Shown here: one piece after another, positions 34,241 through 42,667 of the stretch
Layout: every line of letters begins with the position of its first letter
Position numbering within the stretch: position 1 is the stretch's first letter
From: Planctomycetota bacterium
GTDB lineage: Bacteria; Planctomycetota; Phycisphaerae; UBA1845; UTPLA1
Reading direction: 5' to 3'
Length of the DNA stretch: 64,000 nt
Assembly: GCA_016235815.1 (NCBI GenBank)
Contig: JACRIM010000058.1
Span: forward strand, 222,041-286,040
Made by a program: the position numbers and the translations under genes
Notes under the pieces: generated by a model
Told to the model about the DNA's origin: nothing
The model's database searches: none
The model's input: only the letters and a program-made list of their open reading frames with translations

Positions 34241-35270
34241 TCCCGCCGCGCTGGTGCCTGTTCACCAACGGCCGTTTAACGCAGAGACGCCACTTCGCCT
34301 CCTGGACCGTGCGTTGACCACGTCGGAGTCGTATTTCGTGCGAAGCCACTTTGACGTGCCCATGATGGACCCGGGTAACTACGCACTGACAATCGATGGG
34401 ATTGTGGCGCGAACCATTCGCCTGTCGCTTGCGGAAATCAAGGCGATGCCGAACGAGTCCGTTACCGTGACGATGGAGTGCGCGGGCAACGGTCGAACCT
34501 CGCTCAATCCGCGACCCACCGGCGTTGCCTGGGGCCTTGGTGCGGCCAGCACAGCTCGTTACACCGGCGTTCGACTTAAACATGTATTGGACCTCGCCGA
34601 GCCTGGTCGTGCGTTGGAAGTCGTGTTTACCGCGGCGGATGGCGGAGACGTTGACGGGCAACATGTCGTGTATGCACGCAGCCTTCCGCTGGCCATTGCT
34701 CGTTTGCCGGATACCCTGCTCGCCTGGTCGATGAACGACGAACCGCTTGCTCCAGCGCATGGCGCGCCGCTTCGCCTCGTTGTACCCGGATGGTATGGAA
34801 TGGCGTCGGTGAAATGGCTTACGCGCATCACCTTGTCCGGCCAGCCCTTCACCGGCCACTATCAGCACAATGACTATGTTTATCTCCGTCAGGATGGCAT
34901 CGCGGACGGCACACCCGTCACCCTGATGCGTGTGCGGTCGGTCATTGCATCGCCCATTGATGGAGCGACGATGTCGATGGCACCCGTTGTTGTCAGCGGG
35001 TCTGCGTGGTCGGGCGAAGCGCCGATTACACGCGTCGAACTTTCACACGACGACGGACGTACATGGCATCAGGCGACATTGAATCCGCCGGCATCGGAAC
35101 GGGCGGCGACTTTGTGGAAATGGACGTGGACGCCGCACGTAACGGGGTCATTCACGCTGATCGCACGGGCGACCGACGGTGCGGGGCGGACCCAACCTCT
35201 CGAGCCAGTCTGGAATCTGCGCGGCTACGGGAATAACAGTGTGCACCGCGTTCGGGTGAACGTGGCGTAA
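34230..35270 (+). CDS. Molybdopterin sulfite-oxidase-family enzyme
   Basis: This encodes about 346 residues. The oxidoreductase molybdopterin domain (about 20-215) has the molybdenum-ligand Cys84 in 'VTMECAGNGRTSL' and 'VPGWYGMASVKWLTRI'. The C-terminal Mo-co dimerisation domain (about 225-345) has 'GSAWSGEAPITRVELSHDDGRTW' read as adjoining stretches. There is no signal peptide, haem domain or Tat motif, so the enzyme should be cytosolic. The ATG at 34230 is 9 bases after AGGA at 34217-34220; the ATG at 34224 is too close. It overlaps the cysteine dioxygenase stop by 11 bases. The pair could convert cysteine sulfur to sulfite and then sulfate. Confidence 0.9.
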   Translation: MPDDPAALVPVHQRPFNAETPLRLLDRALTTSESYFVRSHFDVPMMDPGNYALTIDGIVARTIRLSLAEIKAMPNESVTVTMECAGNGRTSLNPRPTGVAWGLGAASTARYTGVRLKHVLDLAEPGRALEVVFTAADGGDVDGQHVVYARSLPLAIARLPDTLLAWSMNDEPLAPAHGAPLRLVVPGWYGMASVKWLTRITLSGQPFTGHYQHNDYVYLRQDGIADGTPVTLMRVRSVIASPIDGATMSMAPVVVSGSAWSGEAPITRVELSHDDGRTWHQATLNPPASERAATLWKWTWTPHVTGSFTLIARATDGAGRTQPLEPVWNLRGYGNNSVHRVRVNVA

Positions 35271-35283
35271 CCGAGGGCAGCGT

Positions 35284-35826
35284 GTGGCCGCAGGCATTCG
35301 ACCGGCACATTCGGTTCATCCCGATCGGTGGCGAGTTGCGCTGACTATCTACGTCGTGGGCGGTGTCTGCGTCGGCCTCGTGTGCCGCCCGTTGAGTATG
35401 TGGGCGGCCAGTTCCGGCATTCGTCCCGGGGTTGGCACGTTTCTCTGCGTGAACGCCCTCATGCCCACACTGGCGGTTGTAGCCGCCCTCTACTACCCCC
35501 GCGCCCGCGTGGCAACAATCGGGGCGTTCCTGAGCAGCGTCTGTCTCTATCTCACGATGCGATTGGTTCAGTTCCTCGACATCGCCCAGTGGACCATTCG
35601 CGCGACGATTGTTGATGTTGAGCCGGTTCTTGTCGCGGCCACCGTCGGCTACATCATCCTCGCGATGATCACATCGGTCGCAATCCAGCCATGGCGAGTC
35701 GTCGCGCTGCCGGATGCTCACCTGCGGTGCGAGTCGTGCGGATACTTGCTTTTGGGGTTGTCGAAGCCAACGTGTCCGGAGTGCGGAAGTCCGTGTAAAA
35801 CGATTCCGCCCATTCCCGATTCATGA
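35284..35826 (+). CDS. Membrane protein with C-terminal zinc ribbon
   Basis: This is a 180-residue protein with a GTG start. Four hydrophobic segments (about 19-40, 50-70, 78-97, 112-135) are followed by 'LRCESCGYLLLGLSKPTCPECGSPC', two CxxC pairs forming a zinc ribbon. Membrane proteins ending in this type of 'C..CGY.L.GL....CPECG' ribbon are very common in Planctomycetota. The function is unknown. It follows the sulfite-oxidase-like gene by 13 bases and its last 6 bases overlap the convergent tsaD gene. Confidence 0.75.
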   Translation: MAAGIRPAHSVHPDRWRVALTIYVVGGVCVGLVCRPLSMWAASSGIRPGVGTFLCVNALMPTLAVVAALYYPRARVATIGAFLSSVCLYLTMRLVQFLDIAQWTIRATIVDVEPVLVAATVGYIILAMITSVAIQPWRVVALPDAHLRCESCGYLLLGLSKPTCPECGSPCKTIPPIPDS

Positions 35827-36846
35827 TTGACTGGTCGTTGCGACGGCGCTGAGTGTCCAATCGTTCGAGTGGCCGCGTTGCAGGAGGTGATACCCGAGCG
35901 CGGCAATCATGGCTGCGTTGTCCGTGCAATAAACTGGAGGCGTGACGTGCAATGCGACGGAATCGCGGGCGCAACGCCCGGCCAGCCGAATTCGCAGCAT
36001 CGAGTTCGCCGCAACCCCCCCGCCGACGACCACGGTCCTGACACCCTCGCGCTGCACTGCCCTCAGAGTCTTCTCAACGAGCACATCGACCACCGCCGCC
36101 GAAAACGATGCACAGATATCCGCGATGCTCTGTTCATTCAGTCGCTCAAGCCCGCCCGTTGTCCGCCCCGCCCCATGCACATGATAAAGCACGGCCGTCT
36201 TCAATCCGCTGAACGAGAAGTCGAGCGAATTCGCGTCGAACATGGTCCTTGGGAAGCGTGTGGCCAACGGATTACCGGTGGCGGCCAGTCGATCGACCAC
36301 CGGCCCGCCGGGGTAGCCAAGTTTCAATATGCTCGCCACCTTGTCGAAGGCTTCCCCCGCCGCGTCATCTACCGTCGCGCCGAGGGGCGTGATTGAGTCG
36401 AAATCTCTAACGTGATAGAGGGACGTGTGCCCGCCGGACACCACCAGCGCCACGGCCGGCCACGGAGCAACGTCAACGGCCATGGCCGCACTGGTGGCGT
36501 GGGCATGGATGTGATTCACGCCGATCAGCGGCTTGTTCCACGCCCATGCGAGGGCCTTGGCCGCGGTGACACCGATCAGTAATGCTCCGATCAGACCCGG
36601 CTGCGACGTAACCGCGATGCCGTCAATGTCATCGGCAGAAGCGCCGGCCACGTGCAACGCCTCCTCAATGAGCGGATCGAGCACTTCGAGATGGGCCCGC
36701 GACGCGATTTCCGGCACAACGCCGCCGAATTTTGCATGGAGGTCAAATTGCGTCGCGATCAGATTCGCCCGCACCGTGCGGCCCTCATCGACCACGGCGA
36801 CGGACGTCTCATCGCATGAAGTTTCGATGCCTAGAATCGTGCGCAT
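35821..36846 (-). CDS. tsaD: tRNA N6-adenosine threonylcarbamoyltransferase TsaD
   Basis: This is a 341-residue protein of standard length. The N-terminal ASKHA fold starts 'ILGIETSCDETSVAVVD'. The family metal-binding motif is 'GVNHIHAHATSA', and 'PWPAVALVVSGGHTSLYHV', 'AFDKVASILKLGYPGGP' and 'VVVGGGVAANSMLR' are all TsaD signatures. It catalyses the last step of t6A37 formation on ANN-decoding tRNAs with TsaB and TsaE. The S41 protease gene ends 6 bases upstream, so the two are cotranscribed. Confidence 0.97.
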   Translation of the reverse strand: MRTILGIETSCDETSVAVVDEGRTVRANLIATQFDLHAKFGGVVPEIASRAHLEVLDPLIEEALHVAGASADDIDGIAVTSQPGLIGALLIGVTAAKALAWAWNKPLIGVNHIHAHATSAAMAVDVAPWPAVALVVSGGHTSLYHVRDFDSITPLGATVDDAAGEAFDKVASILKLGYPGGPVVDRLAATGNPLATRFPRTMFDANSLDFSFSGLKTAVLYHVHGAGRTTGGLERLNEQSIADICASFSAAVVDVLVEKTLRAVQREGVRTVVVGGGVAANSMLRIRLAGRCARDSVALHVTPPVYCTDNAAMIAALGYHLLQRGHSNDWTLSAVATTSQS

Positions 36847-36852
36847 GAGCGT

Positions 36853-38271
36853 TCATTTCGAGGGCTGCGTGGCTGGTGCGCTCGTGGGCTGTGTGGATGC
36901 CGGACGAATCTTGCCGCGCAGGTATTCGACAGCCCTGGCCAGTTGTAGATCGGCCGCGAGCAACGCCGTCTCGGCTGTTTCCGCCTCGCGTTCTTCGGAA
37001 GGCTGGCTGGTCGGCGCGGTCGCCGGCGCGGTGGAGGGCTGCGATGCAACCGGCTCACGACCCAAATCGCGCCACGCCGCAAGCCACTTGGCACGCTGAC
37101 TGTCGGTCAGGTCCACGGAAATGGTCGGCCCGACGCCCCAGTTGTTTTCCTCAATTGTTTTCGGTGTGCGATGGATACACTGCCCGCATGGCAGATAGTA
37201 GTACGCTGTCGTGAGTTTGATCGCACCGCCGTTTCGCTCCAGCGCCACGACTTCCTGCACACTTCCCTTTCCATAGGTTCGCTCACCGACGACCTCGGCC
37301 CGATGATGGTCGCGAAGCGCCCCCGCCACGATCTCGGCCGCGCTGGCCGTTGAGCCGTTTACCAGAATGGCCATCGGAAAATCGGGGTATGTGCCGTCCC
37401 GCATCGCAAACCATTGTTTTTCGTCGGCGCGACGTCCGGCCGTGCGCACGATAAGCCCGCTTTCAAGAAACCGATCCGCGACTTCGCGTGCCGAATCCAG
37501 CAGTCCGCCCGTGTTCTCTCGAAGATCGAGAATCAACCCCGCCATGTTGTTTCGCAACAGCCGCTCAACCTCGGTATCGATCCTTTGATCGGCGTCGGGC
37601 GTGAACTTCGTCAGGCGCACATATCCAATCCCAAATACCGGGTCCAGCATGTATCGCCATCCGCCAGACGCCGAACGCGACCAGCCGCGTACCGGGTCAA
37701 TTTGTATTTCCTTTCGTTCACAAATGATTTGCCGCGGCGGACTCTGAGGCGGGTCGCTTGGACGCACGATCGTCAACGCCACGCGTGTCTCGGGCGCGCC
37801 GTTTAGCAGATTCGTCACCGCATCCACGAGGGACATCTTCAGCACGGAGCGTCCATCGATATGTGTGATAATGTCGCCCGGTAAGACGCCCGCCATCGCC
37901 GCCGGCGATCCTGTCGCGCGGCTGAGCACTTCCAACCCGTTGTCGGCCGCCCAGACATCCACACCGACTCCACCAAAAAGACCGTCGGTTCGGCTTTTGA
38001 ATCGTGAGTATTCGCTCTCGTTCAAATAAATGGCGTGTGGATCGCCGAGCTTCTCAATCATCGCCCGAATGCCCGCATCGACGGCCGCGTTGGCAAGGAC
38101 CTGGTCCGGAAGTTCGTCAACGTAGCGCTTGCGAATCTGGGCGCGAGCATCCACCAGCGGGCCGAACGCACGATAGACCGCATCGCGACCCGCGATGATC
38201 TGCGGCAACTGCCACATGAGCAGCGTGATCATCGTTATGACGAGGATCCACGCGAGATTTCGCTTGGGCAT
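36853..38271 (-). CDS. S41-family (CtpA-like) C-terminal processing protease
   Basis: This encodes about 472 residues. An N-terminal membrane anchor/signal ('NLAWILVITMITLLMWQLP') is followed by a PDZ domain (about 85-175, with 'VDVWAADNGLEVLSR...SPAAMAGVLPGDIITHIDG') and an S41 catalytic domain with Ser in 'VNGSTASAAEIVAGAL' and Lys in 'ERTYGKGSVQEV'. The tail is Ala/Pro/Thr/Ser rich with a Glu/Ala helix. The ATG at 38271 is preferred to 38319 because it places the anchor at the N-terminus. It would process periplasmic proteins near their C-termini. It is followed 6 bases later by tsaD. Confidence 0.92.
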   Translation of the reverse strand: MPKRNLAWILVITMITLLMWQLPQIIAGRDAVYRAFGPLVDARAQIRKRYVDELPDQVLANAAVDAGIRAMIEKLGDPHAIYLNESEYSRFKSRTDGLFGGVGVDVWAADNGLEVLSRATGSPAAMAGVLPGDIITHIDGRSVLKMSLVDAVTNLLNGAPETRVALTIVRPSDPPQSPPRQIICERKEIQIDPVRGWSRSASGGWRYMLDPVFGIGYVRLTKFTPDADQRIDTEVERLLRNNMAGLILDLRENTGGLLDSAREVADRFLESGLIVRTAGRRADEKQWFAMRDGTYPDFPMAILVNGSTASAAEIVAGALRDHHRAEVVGERTYGKGSVQEVVALERNGGAIKLTTAYYYLPCGQCIHRTPKTIEENNWGVGPTISVDLTDSQRAKWLAAWRDLGREPVASQPSTAPATAPTSQPSEEREAETAETALLAADLQLARAVEYLRGKIRPASTQPTSAPATQPSK

Positions 38272-38446
38272 AGGTGAAACTCTGGCAGCACGGCCGGAAT
38301 GATGGGGCCTCGGGGGCAATTCTGCGGTGGCCTGCGGGCCGCGTCAAGACTGCCCCCCCCGGCGGAGTTGCCGAAACCTGCTCCCCGACGGATAATTATA
38401 CGCCACAAGACGGGCGATGGCTTTGCCCATCGGGGAGGAGATTGAG

Positions 38447-39202
38447 ATGAGCTTCGCGTTCGGCGCACAATGCGATGACTTTCACATCGCCACCCGGCTG
38501 TTTCTGAAGCTCGAACTGGCCCTTCAGCGCGAAACGCTGCTTCATTTCTTCGACAGCATCAAACGCGAATATCCTCCACTTTGTAAACTGCGCCGGCGCG
38601 ACGACGGCGCGCTGCTCCTTGAAGAAGACGAGGCCGAGAACCCGGCACGCCGCTGGCTGCGCGTCGACGAGAATGCACTGCGTTTCGGCCAATACAACCC
38701 ACCCCGGCCGGACGAAGCTCACACGTTCGCGCAGTCCGTCCTGAAAATGGCCCCCTATCACCTGACGCTGAGCGAGTTGGACTACGACCATCTCGAAGTC
38801 GTGATCGGGTTCGACCTCGAATATCGCGGCAATCACGATCAACTCGTCGCGGAAACACTGTTCGGAGACAGTCCGCTTGCCGGGCTTATGGGGCACGATT
38901 CGGTTACGGGCATCATCGACGCGCAGCCATTTCTCGGCATGTCGGTGAGTGACAGCTGCGATACCCAGATGTATCTCGAAATCAAGAGTCGGACGTCGAC
39001 CTACGAGATTCGCACTCAGCAGTTTGAGGCTCAACCGCTCAGTGTGTTCCTGACGCTGCGACGCTATTGGGGATTTGCCCGGGGCGAATCGCTTTTGGAT
39101 GCCCACGCCGATCTTGCCAAGCGGGCCGAGGAGTGGGCCGCCGAAAAGGTCGTCCCACTGGTGGTCAATCCGCTTGCGCTGGCCATTGCGTCACGATCGT
39201 GA
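38447..39202 (+). CDS. Conserved-looking protein of unknown function
   Basis: This encodes about 251 residues with a very clear ribosome-binding site (GGGGAGGAG ending 6 bases before the ATG at 38447). I do not recognise a family. The composition is that of a soluble cytosolic alpha/beta protein, with no signal peptide or membrane segment. Features include 'LHFFDSIKREYPPLCKLRRRDDGALLLEED' (as adjoining stretches) and 'MYLEIKSRTSTYEIRTQQF' in the C-terminal half. It diverges from the S41 protease gene with a 175-base gap that contains a run of eight C at 38353-38360. Confidence 0.7.
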   Translation: MSFAFGAQCDDFHIATRLFLKLELALQRETLLHFFDSIKREYPPLCKLRRRDDGALLLEEDEAENPARRWLRVDENALRFGQYNPPRPDEAHTFAQSVLKMAPYHLTLSELDYDHLEVVIGFDLEYRGNHDQLVAETLFGDSPLAGLMGHDSVTGIIDAQPFLGMSVSDSCDTQMYLEIKSRTSTYEIRTQQFEAQPLSVFLTLRRYWGFARGESLLDAHADLAKRAEEWAAEKVVPLVVNPLALAIASRS

Positions 39203-39249
39203 TCGGCCCCCAGCCATTCAGGATTGTTACCGGTATTTTCAATTCGTAC

Positions 39250-39277
39250 TTGGTCATTCGTGAATCTCCGCTACGAT
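39250..39277 (+). promoter_or_regulatory. Promoter-like TTGGTC - 16 - TACGAT next to the ATG
   Basis: TTGGTC (39250-39255) and TACGAT (39272-39277) flank a 16-base spacer, and the ATG at 39285 begins 7 bases after the -10. No ribosome-binding sequence fits between them, so a leaderless message is predicted. Confidence 0.38.
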
Positions 39278-39284
39278 TGAGCGT

Positions 39285-41045
39285 ATGAACGAGCGAGGCC
39301 GCTCCACGATCTGGATTCCCGTTGCCCTTGTCATCGCCATTGCTTCCGCCATCCTCGCCGGCCGCTCTGCGACGCATCTTGAGCGTTTGTGGGACGAACA
39401 AGTCGATCACGACATCGCGGTGGGCCTGCGAGCGCATCCGCTGACCGGGGAAAGGCCGGCCATTGACGCCTCGCAACTTCGCCTGCCGATGTATGTCAAC
39501 GCCCTCGTGTTCGCTGCGACCGGACACGACGACCTTGCGACCTCGCGATTCGTCAGCCTCGCGTGCGGCGCACTTACCGTGGTTGCGACCGCGGCATTGG
39601 CGAATACCCTTTTCGGACCCCTGGCTGCGATCCTCGCGGCGTTGCTCCTTGGTTTTTCGCCGTACTTTTTATCATTCGAGCGAATCGCCATGACCGAAGG
39701 CGATGTATTCTTCGCTTGTTTCGTCACACTCGCGGTGCAGACCTTTGTTCGCTACTTGCAATACCCCTCAAATACTCGCTGGACCATCGCAGGTGTCATG
39801 CTGGCTTTGGCCATCGGGTCGAAGTTTTTCGCGATTTTCCTCTTTCCGGTCTTTTTCGTGCTCGCAACATCAACACGATCGCGGGGCGATTGGCAGCCGT
39901 ATTACGATTCGGCAACCGCCCGCAGGCTTCGTAATTCGATTGCCGTTGGATTGACCTTTGCCGTCGTCTGCCCCGTCGCCACATGGGCTGCCCGTCGATA
40001 TGGTTCGCCCCCTGTTCAAACATTCATCTCGATCGGAGGCTGGGCGGCCGTCTTCGCCATTTTGCTTTATGCGACAACCGTCGCGCTTCAGCACGGCGCC
40101 CTGCCGCGTACCAGTCTCGGACGAATCCTCGCACTGATTTCATTCGCAATTCTAGCCTGCGCTGCATTAATGCCGGTTCACGTTACCGAGCCTGACATCG
40201 CTGTTGAACTGGCGCGCCGAACGCTTCGCTGGGACCACCGCCTGCCGCTGGCGCTCTGGAGCGACCACTTACGACTCTATTCCGGAATTGTTCTGCTCAA
40301 GCTCTCCATCCCTCTGGGAATCATCACGTCGCTTGCGATGCTGCTTGCCGCGTTTCGGGAGCGCGATGACGGCCGATGGCGTCCTTGCATACTTCCAGTG
40401 ATTTTCTACGTCGTACTCCTGTGTTTTCTGCCTCTTCGTCAGACGTTCTATCTCATGGGCGTGTATCCGCTCATTATGATTCTGACGGCAGCCATGCTTG
40501 CGGAACTCATGACGTGGTCGCGCGCGACATCGACGAGAATCGTCGTCGCCGTGCTGATCATCGCAGCACTCGCGCATGGGGGATGGCTGCTCAGTCGCTC
40601 GTATCCCCATCTCCAACTCCATGGATATCGCATCTGCGGCGATTCATGGATGGGTCGCGAATCGCGCGGGTATCGAAATCTCATTCAGACGCCAAGCGAT
40701 GGTGTTGAGGAGATGATTCGCTGGTGCATCTCCGAATCCAACGTTCGCCCCGGCGCAAACGTCGTGAGCTTCCTGTGGGAGGAGCGAATCATTGAGTCGA
40801 TTCTGCCGCACGATGCCCGGATCAAGTTTGTCTCACGCGGGCTTTCGCAAGAAACGGACGCAATCCCGCCGCCTCCGTCAATCCAGGGAGCGGACGTCGT
40901 GCTGCTGCACATCAATAATCTGCTTGGCTATGGCGATCGCCCTCCTGACACGCCGCCGATGGATATCCTGGCGCGCGATTTTCGTATCGGCCATACCGTG
41001 ACGCGCGGTCCTCTCGCCGTGGGGTGGGTGTATGTTCGCAAGTAG
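39285..41045 (+). CDS. GT39/ArnT-like membrane glycosyltransferase
   Basis: This is a 586-residue protein with about 11 hydrophobic segments. The first large loop has the acidic motif 'RLWDEQVDHDIA', and another loop has 'RIAMTEGDVFF', the two acidic sites expected of GT39/PMT-2 family enzymes that use polyprenyl-phosphate sugars. The C-terminal part (about 430-586) is a soluble extracytoplasmic domain. It probably adds a sugar to lipid or protein outside the inner membrane. It converges on the small membrane protein gene at 41064 with an 18-base gap. Confidence 0.82.
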   Translation: MNERGRSTIWIPVALVIAIASAILAGRSATHLERLWDEQVDHDIAVGLRAHPLTGERPAIDASQLRLPMYVNALVFAATGHDDLATSRFVSLACGALTVVATAALANTLFGPLAAILAALLLGFSPYFLSFERIAMTEGDVFFACFVTLAVQTFVRYLQYPSNTRWTIAGVMLALAIGSKFFAIFLFPVFFVLATSTRSRGDWQPYYDSATARRLRNSIAVGLTFAVVCPVATWAARRYGSPPVQTFISIGGWAAVFAILLYATTVALQHGALPRTSLGRILALISFAILACAALMPVHVTEPDIAVELARRTLRWDHRLPLALWSDHLRLYSGIVLLKLSIPLGIITSLAMLLAAFRERDDGRWRPCILPVIFYVVLLCFLPLRQTFYLMGVYPLIMILTAAMLAELMTWSRATSTRIVVAVLIIAALAHGGWLLSRSYPHLQLHGYRICGDSWMGRESRGYRNLIQTPSDGVEEMIRWCISESNVRPGANVVSFLWEERIIESILPHDARIKFVSRGLSQETDAIPPPPSIQGADVVLLHINNLLGYGDRPPDTPPMDILARDFRIGHTVTRGPLAVGWVYVRK

Positions 41046-41063
41046 CGTTCAACGACGGCGCCG

Positions 41064-41417
41064 CTATTTTTCCTCATTGTCAAGGTGGAACTTATGGAGC
41101 AGTCGATGCACAGCCGGCGCGAACAAGATTGCCGCGACGGTCAGAAACATGATCCCGGAGAACAGAGCGTAAAAGGACGCGAAGAGCTTTCCGCGCTCTG
41201 TGTGCAGGGAATCCACCGGCCCCATGCCGCCAAGGATCATCGAGGCATTGAGCAGTGAATCGATCCACGGCATTCCTTCGAATGAGTGATACCCGAGCAC
41301 GCCCAGGAGCAGCGACGCTCCGATCAGCATGACGGCAAGCGAACCGCTCCGGGCCAATCGGAGCAGAAATCGAGTACTTGGTATGAGCGGTTCGGAACGA
41401 TGCTCGTACTTTCGCAT
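41064..41417 (-). CDS. Small two-helix membrane protein, ion-channel-like
   Basis: This encodes about 117 residues. Hydrophobic segments at about 24-43 and 80-102 flank 'GMPWIDSLLNASMILGGMGPVD', a re-entrant-loop-like region placed as the pore loop is in two-helix potassium-channel-type proteins. The selectivity signature TVGYG is absent, so true channel function is doubtful. The tail is basic and acidic ('HRLLHKFHLDNEEK'). The frame is open to 41714, but the ATG at 41417 follows the HyuA-like gene stop by 14 bases and gives a sensible start. The two genes are probably cotranscribed. Confidence 0.65.
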   Translation of the reverse strand: MRKYEHRSEPLIPSTRFLLRLARSGSLAVMLIGASLLLGVLGYHSFEGMPWIDSLLNASMILGGMGPVDSLHTERGKLFASFYALFSGIMFLTVAAILFAPAVHRLLHKFHLDNEEK

Positions 41418-41431
41418 GGTTAATCCTCTGC

Positions 41432-42634
41432 CTACTTGCCTTCGGGCATGGTGAGCACCATGCCGCCCGCCATGGCGACTTCCGCGATCCAGCCATCGGG
41501 AACGATGGTTACATGCCATGGTTCCCGAATTGCCGCAGGCCCGTGTAGTGTCGCGCCGGGCGCGAGGTCGCTTCGCTCGACCATGCGGCGGTGCATGAAT
41601 TGTGATTGTATGTCGGCACCCGAGCGAGCGGTGGTGCGCCGCACCGTCGCCAAGGGCGGCGGAGGCAGATCCAAAGACAATTGATCCTGGTGGGCGCTGG
41701 CAATCGCCCGACACATGAGCAAGTCTTGTGGGTCGAAATTACCCGACTCAATTCGACGTGCGAATGATTGAGCAACATCCCGCTCGTTTGTTGAACTTTC
41801 ACACGGAACACAACGTTCGGCCGTCTCGCCGACGCGACGCACGGCGATCCACTGGGCACAGGTGACATCGTCGAAGTCCAGCCCGTCCATGCTGATCCGA
41901 CCTGAGATCTCCTCCATCAGTCTGCAAAACGCATCGCGAAGAGGCCCCATCGACAACGGGTGGTCGTGCATGGGCTGTTCAACTTGAAAGACCTTCGGCA
42001 TGCAGACAAGCCCTATCGCTTCAAAACAGCCGGCATAATCCGGAACAATCACGCGCCGCCGCCCCAACTGTGCAGCGAACTCCGCGGCATGAAACGGCCC
42101 ATCTCCCCCACTGCAAACGAGCGGCGACGAGTCAACGATGGCTAAATCGTGGCGCATGGACTTTGCAAAAGACGTGGCGGCGTCGTTTAGGCGAGATGCG
42201 TCAACTCGGTTGGCTGTCCGCGGCCATACCAAACATTCAGGCTCAGTTCCACGAAGATGAAGCTGCCGCGACCTGTAGGACGATGCACCGACATCCACAC
42301 CCAACGCCTCCTCCAGCCGATGTCGGCCCGCCAGCCACCGCAGGGCGTGGAGTCCCGGCCCGTGTCCGCCATTGGTCATGGCTGCGGACGCCTGTGAAGC
42401 TCCGTAATGGACGGCGTTATCAAAAACTCGCCTTTGAAACTCCGGCTTCGTGTACGAGACCCGGGTTGATGAATACCGAAACTCAAATCCGCGACGGGGC
42501 GAGAGAAGGTCCAGCCATTGCGGAAGTTCGGTAATGGGGTCTCCCGTCGGCAGCTTTTCAACTTGCAACGCCCGGCCATCCCATTTTGCCAGGTTTACCG
42601 TCGCTGTTCCGACATCCACCACCACCGTATCCAA
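41432..42634 (-). CDS. Short HyuA-like (hydantoinase A/oxoprolinase family) protein
   Basis: This is a 400-residue protein. The ASKHA-type start is 'VVVDVGTATVNLAKWDG'. The middle has 'GRRRVIVPDYAGCFEAIGLV', matching the HyuA 'VVVPP.PGVFSALGLL' motif. The end 'LAPGATLHGPAAIREPWHVTIVPDGW' matches the HyuA C-terminal 'GPA.VE...T...P.G' block. Classical HyuA subunits are about 650-700 residues, so this is a condensed version lacking most of the N-terminal domain. No HyuB partner gene is in the window. It may be a sugar or one-carbon pathway relative rather than a hydantoinase. It diverges from the next membrane protein gene with 33 bases between starts. Confidence 0.7.
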   Translation of the reverse strand: MDTVVVDVGTATVNLAKWDGRALQVEKLPTGDPITELPQWLDLLSPRRGFEFRYSSTRVSYTKPEFQRRVFDNAVHYGASQASAAMTNGGHGPGLHALRWLAGRHRLEEALGVDVGASSYRSRQLHLRGTEPECLVWPRTANRVDASRLNDAATSFAKSMRHDLAIVDSSPLVCSGGDGPFHAAEFAAQLGRRRVIVPDYAGCFEAIGLVCMPKVFQVEQPMHDHPLSMGPLRDAFCRLMEEISGRISMDGLDFDDVTCAQWIAVRRVGETAERCVPCESSTNERDVAQSFARRIESGNFDPQDLLMCRAIASAHQDQLSLDLPPPPLATVRRTTARSGADIQSQFMHRRMVERSDLAPGATLHGPAAIREPWHVTIVPDGWIAEVAMAGGMVLTMPEGK

Positions 42635-42667
42635 CGCACCACTCCTGTGTCACAATCCCCAGCGCCT

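Noticed and set aside
38353-38360. Run of eight C in the gap between the S41 protease gene and the gene at 38447, considered as a phase-variation tract
   Set aside because: It lies outside both coding regions and outside any recognised promoter spacer, so there is no evidence that it switches anything.
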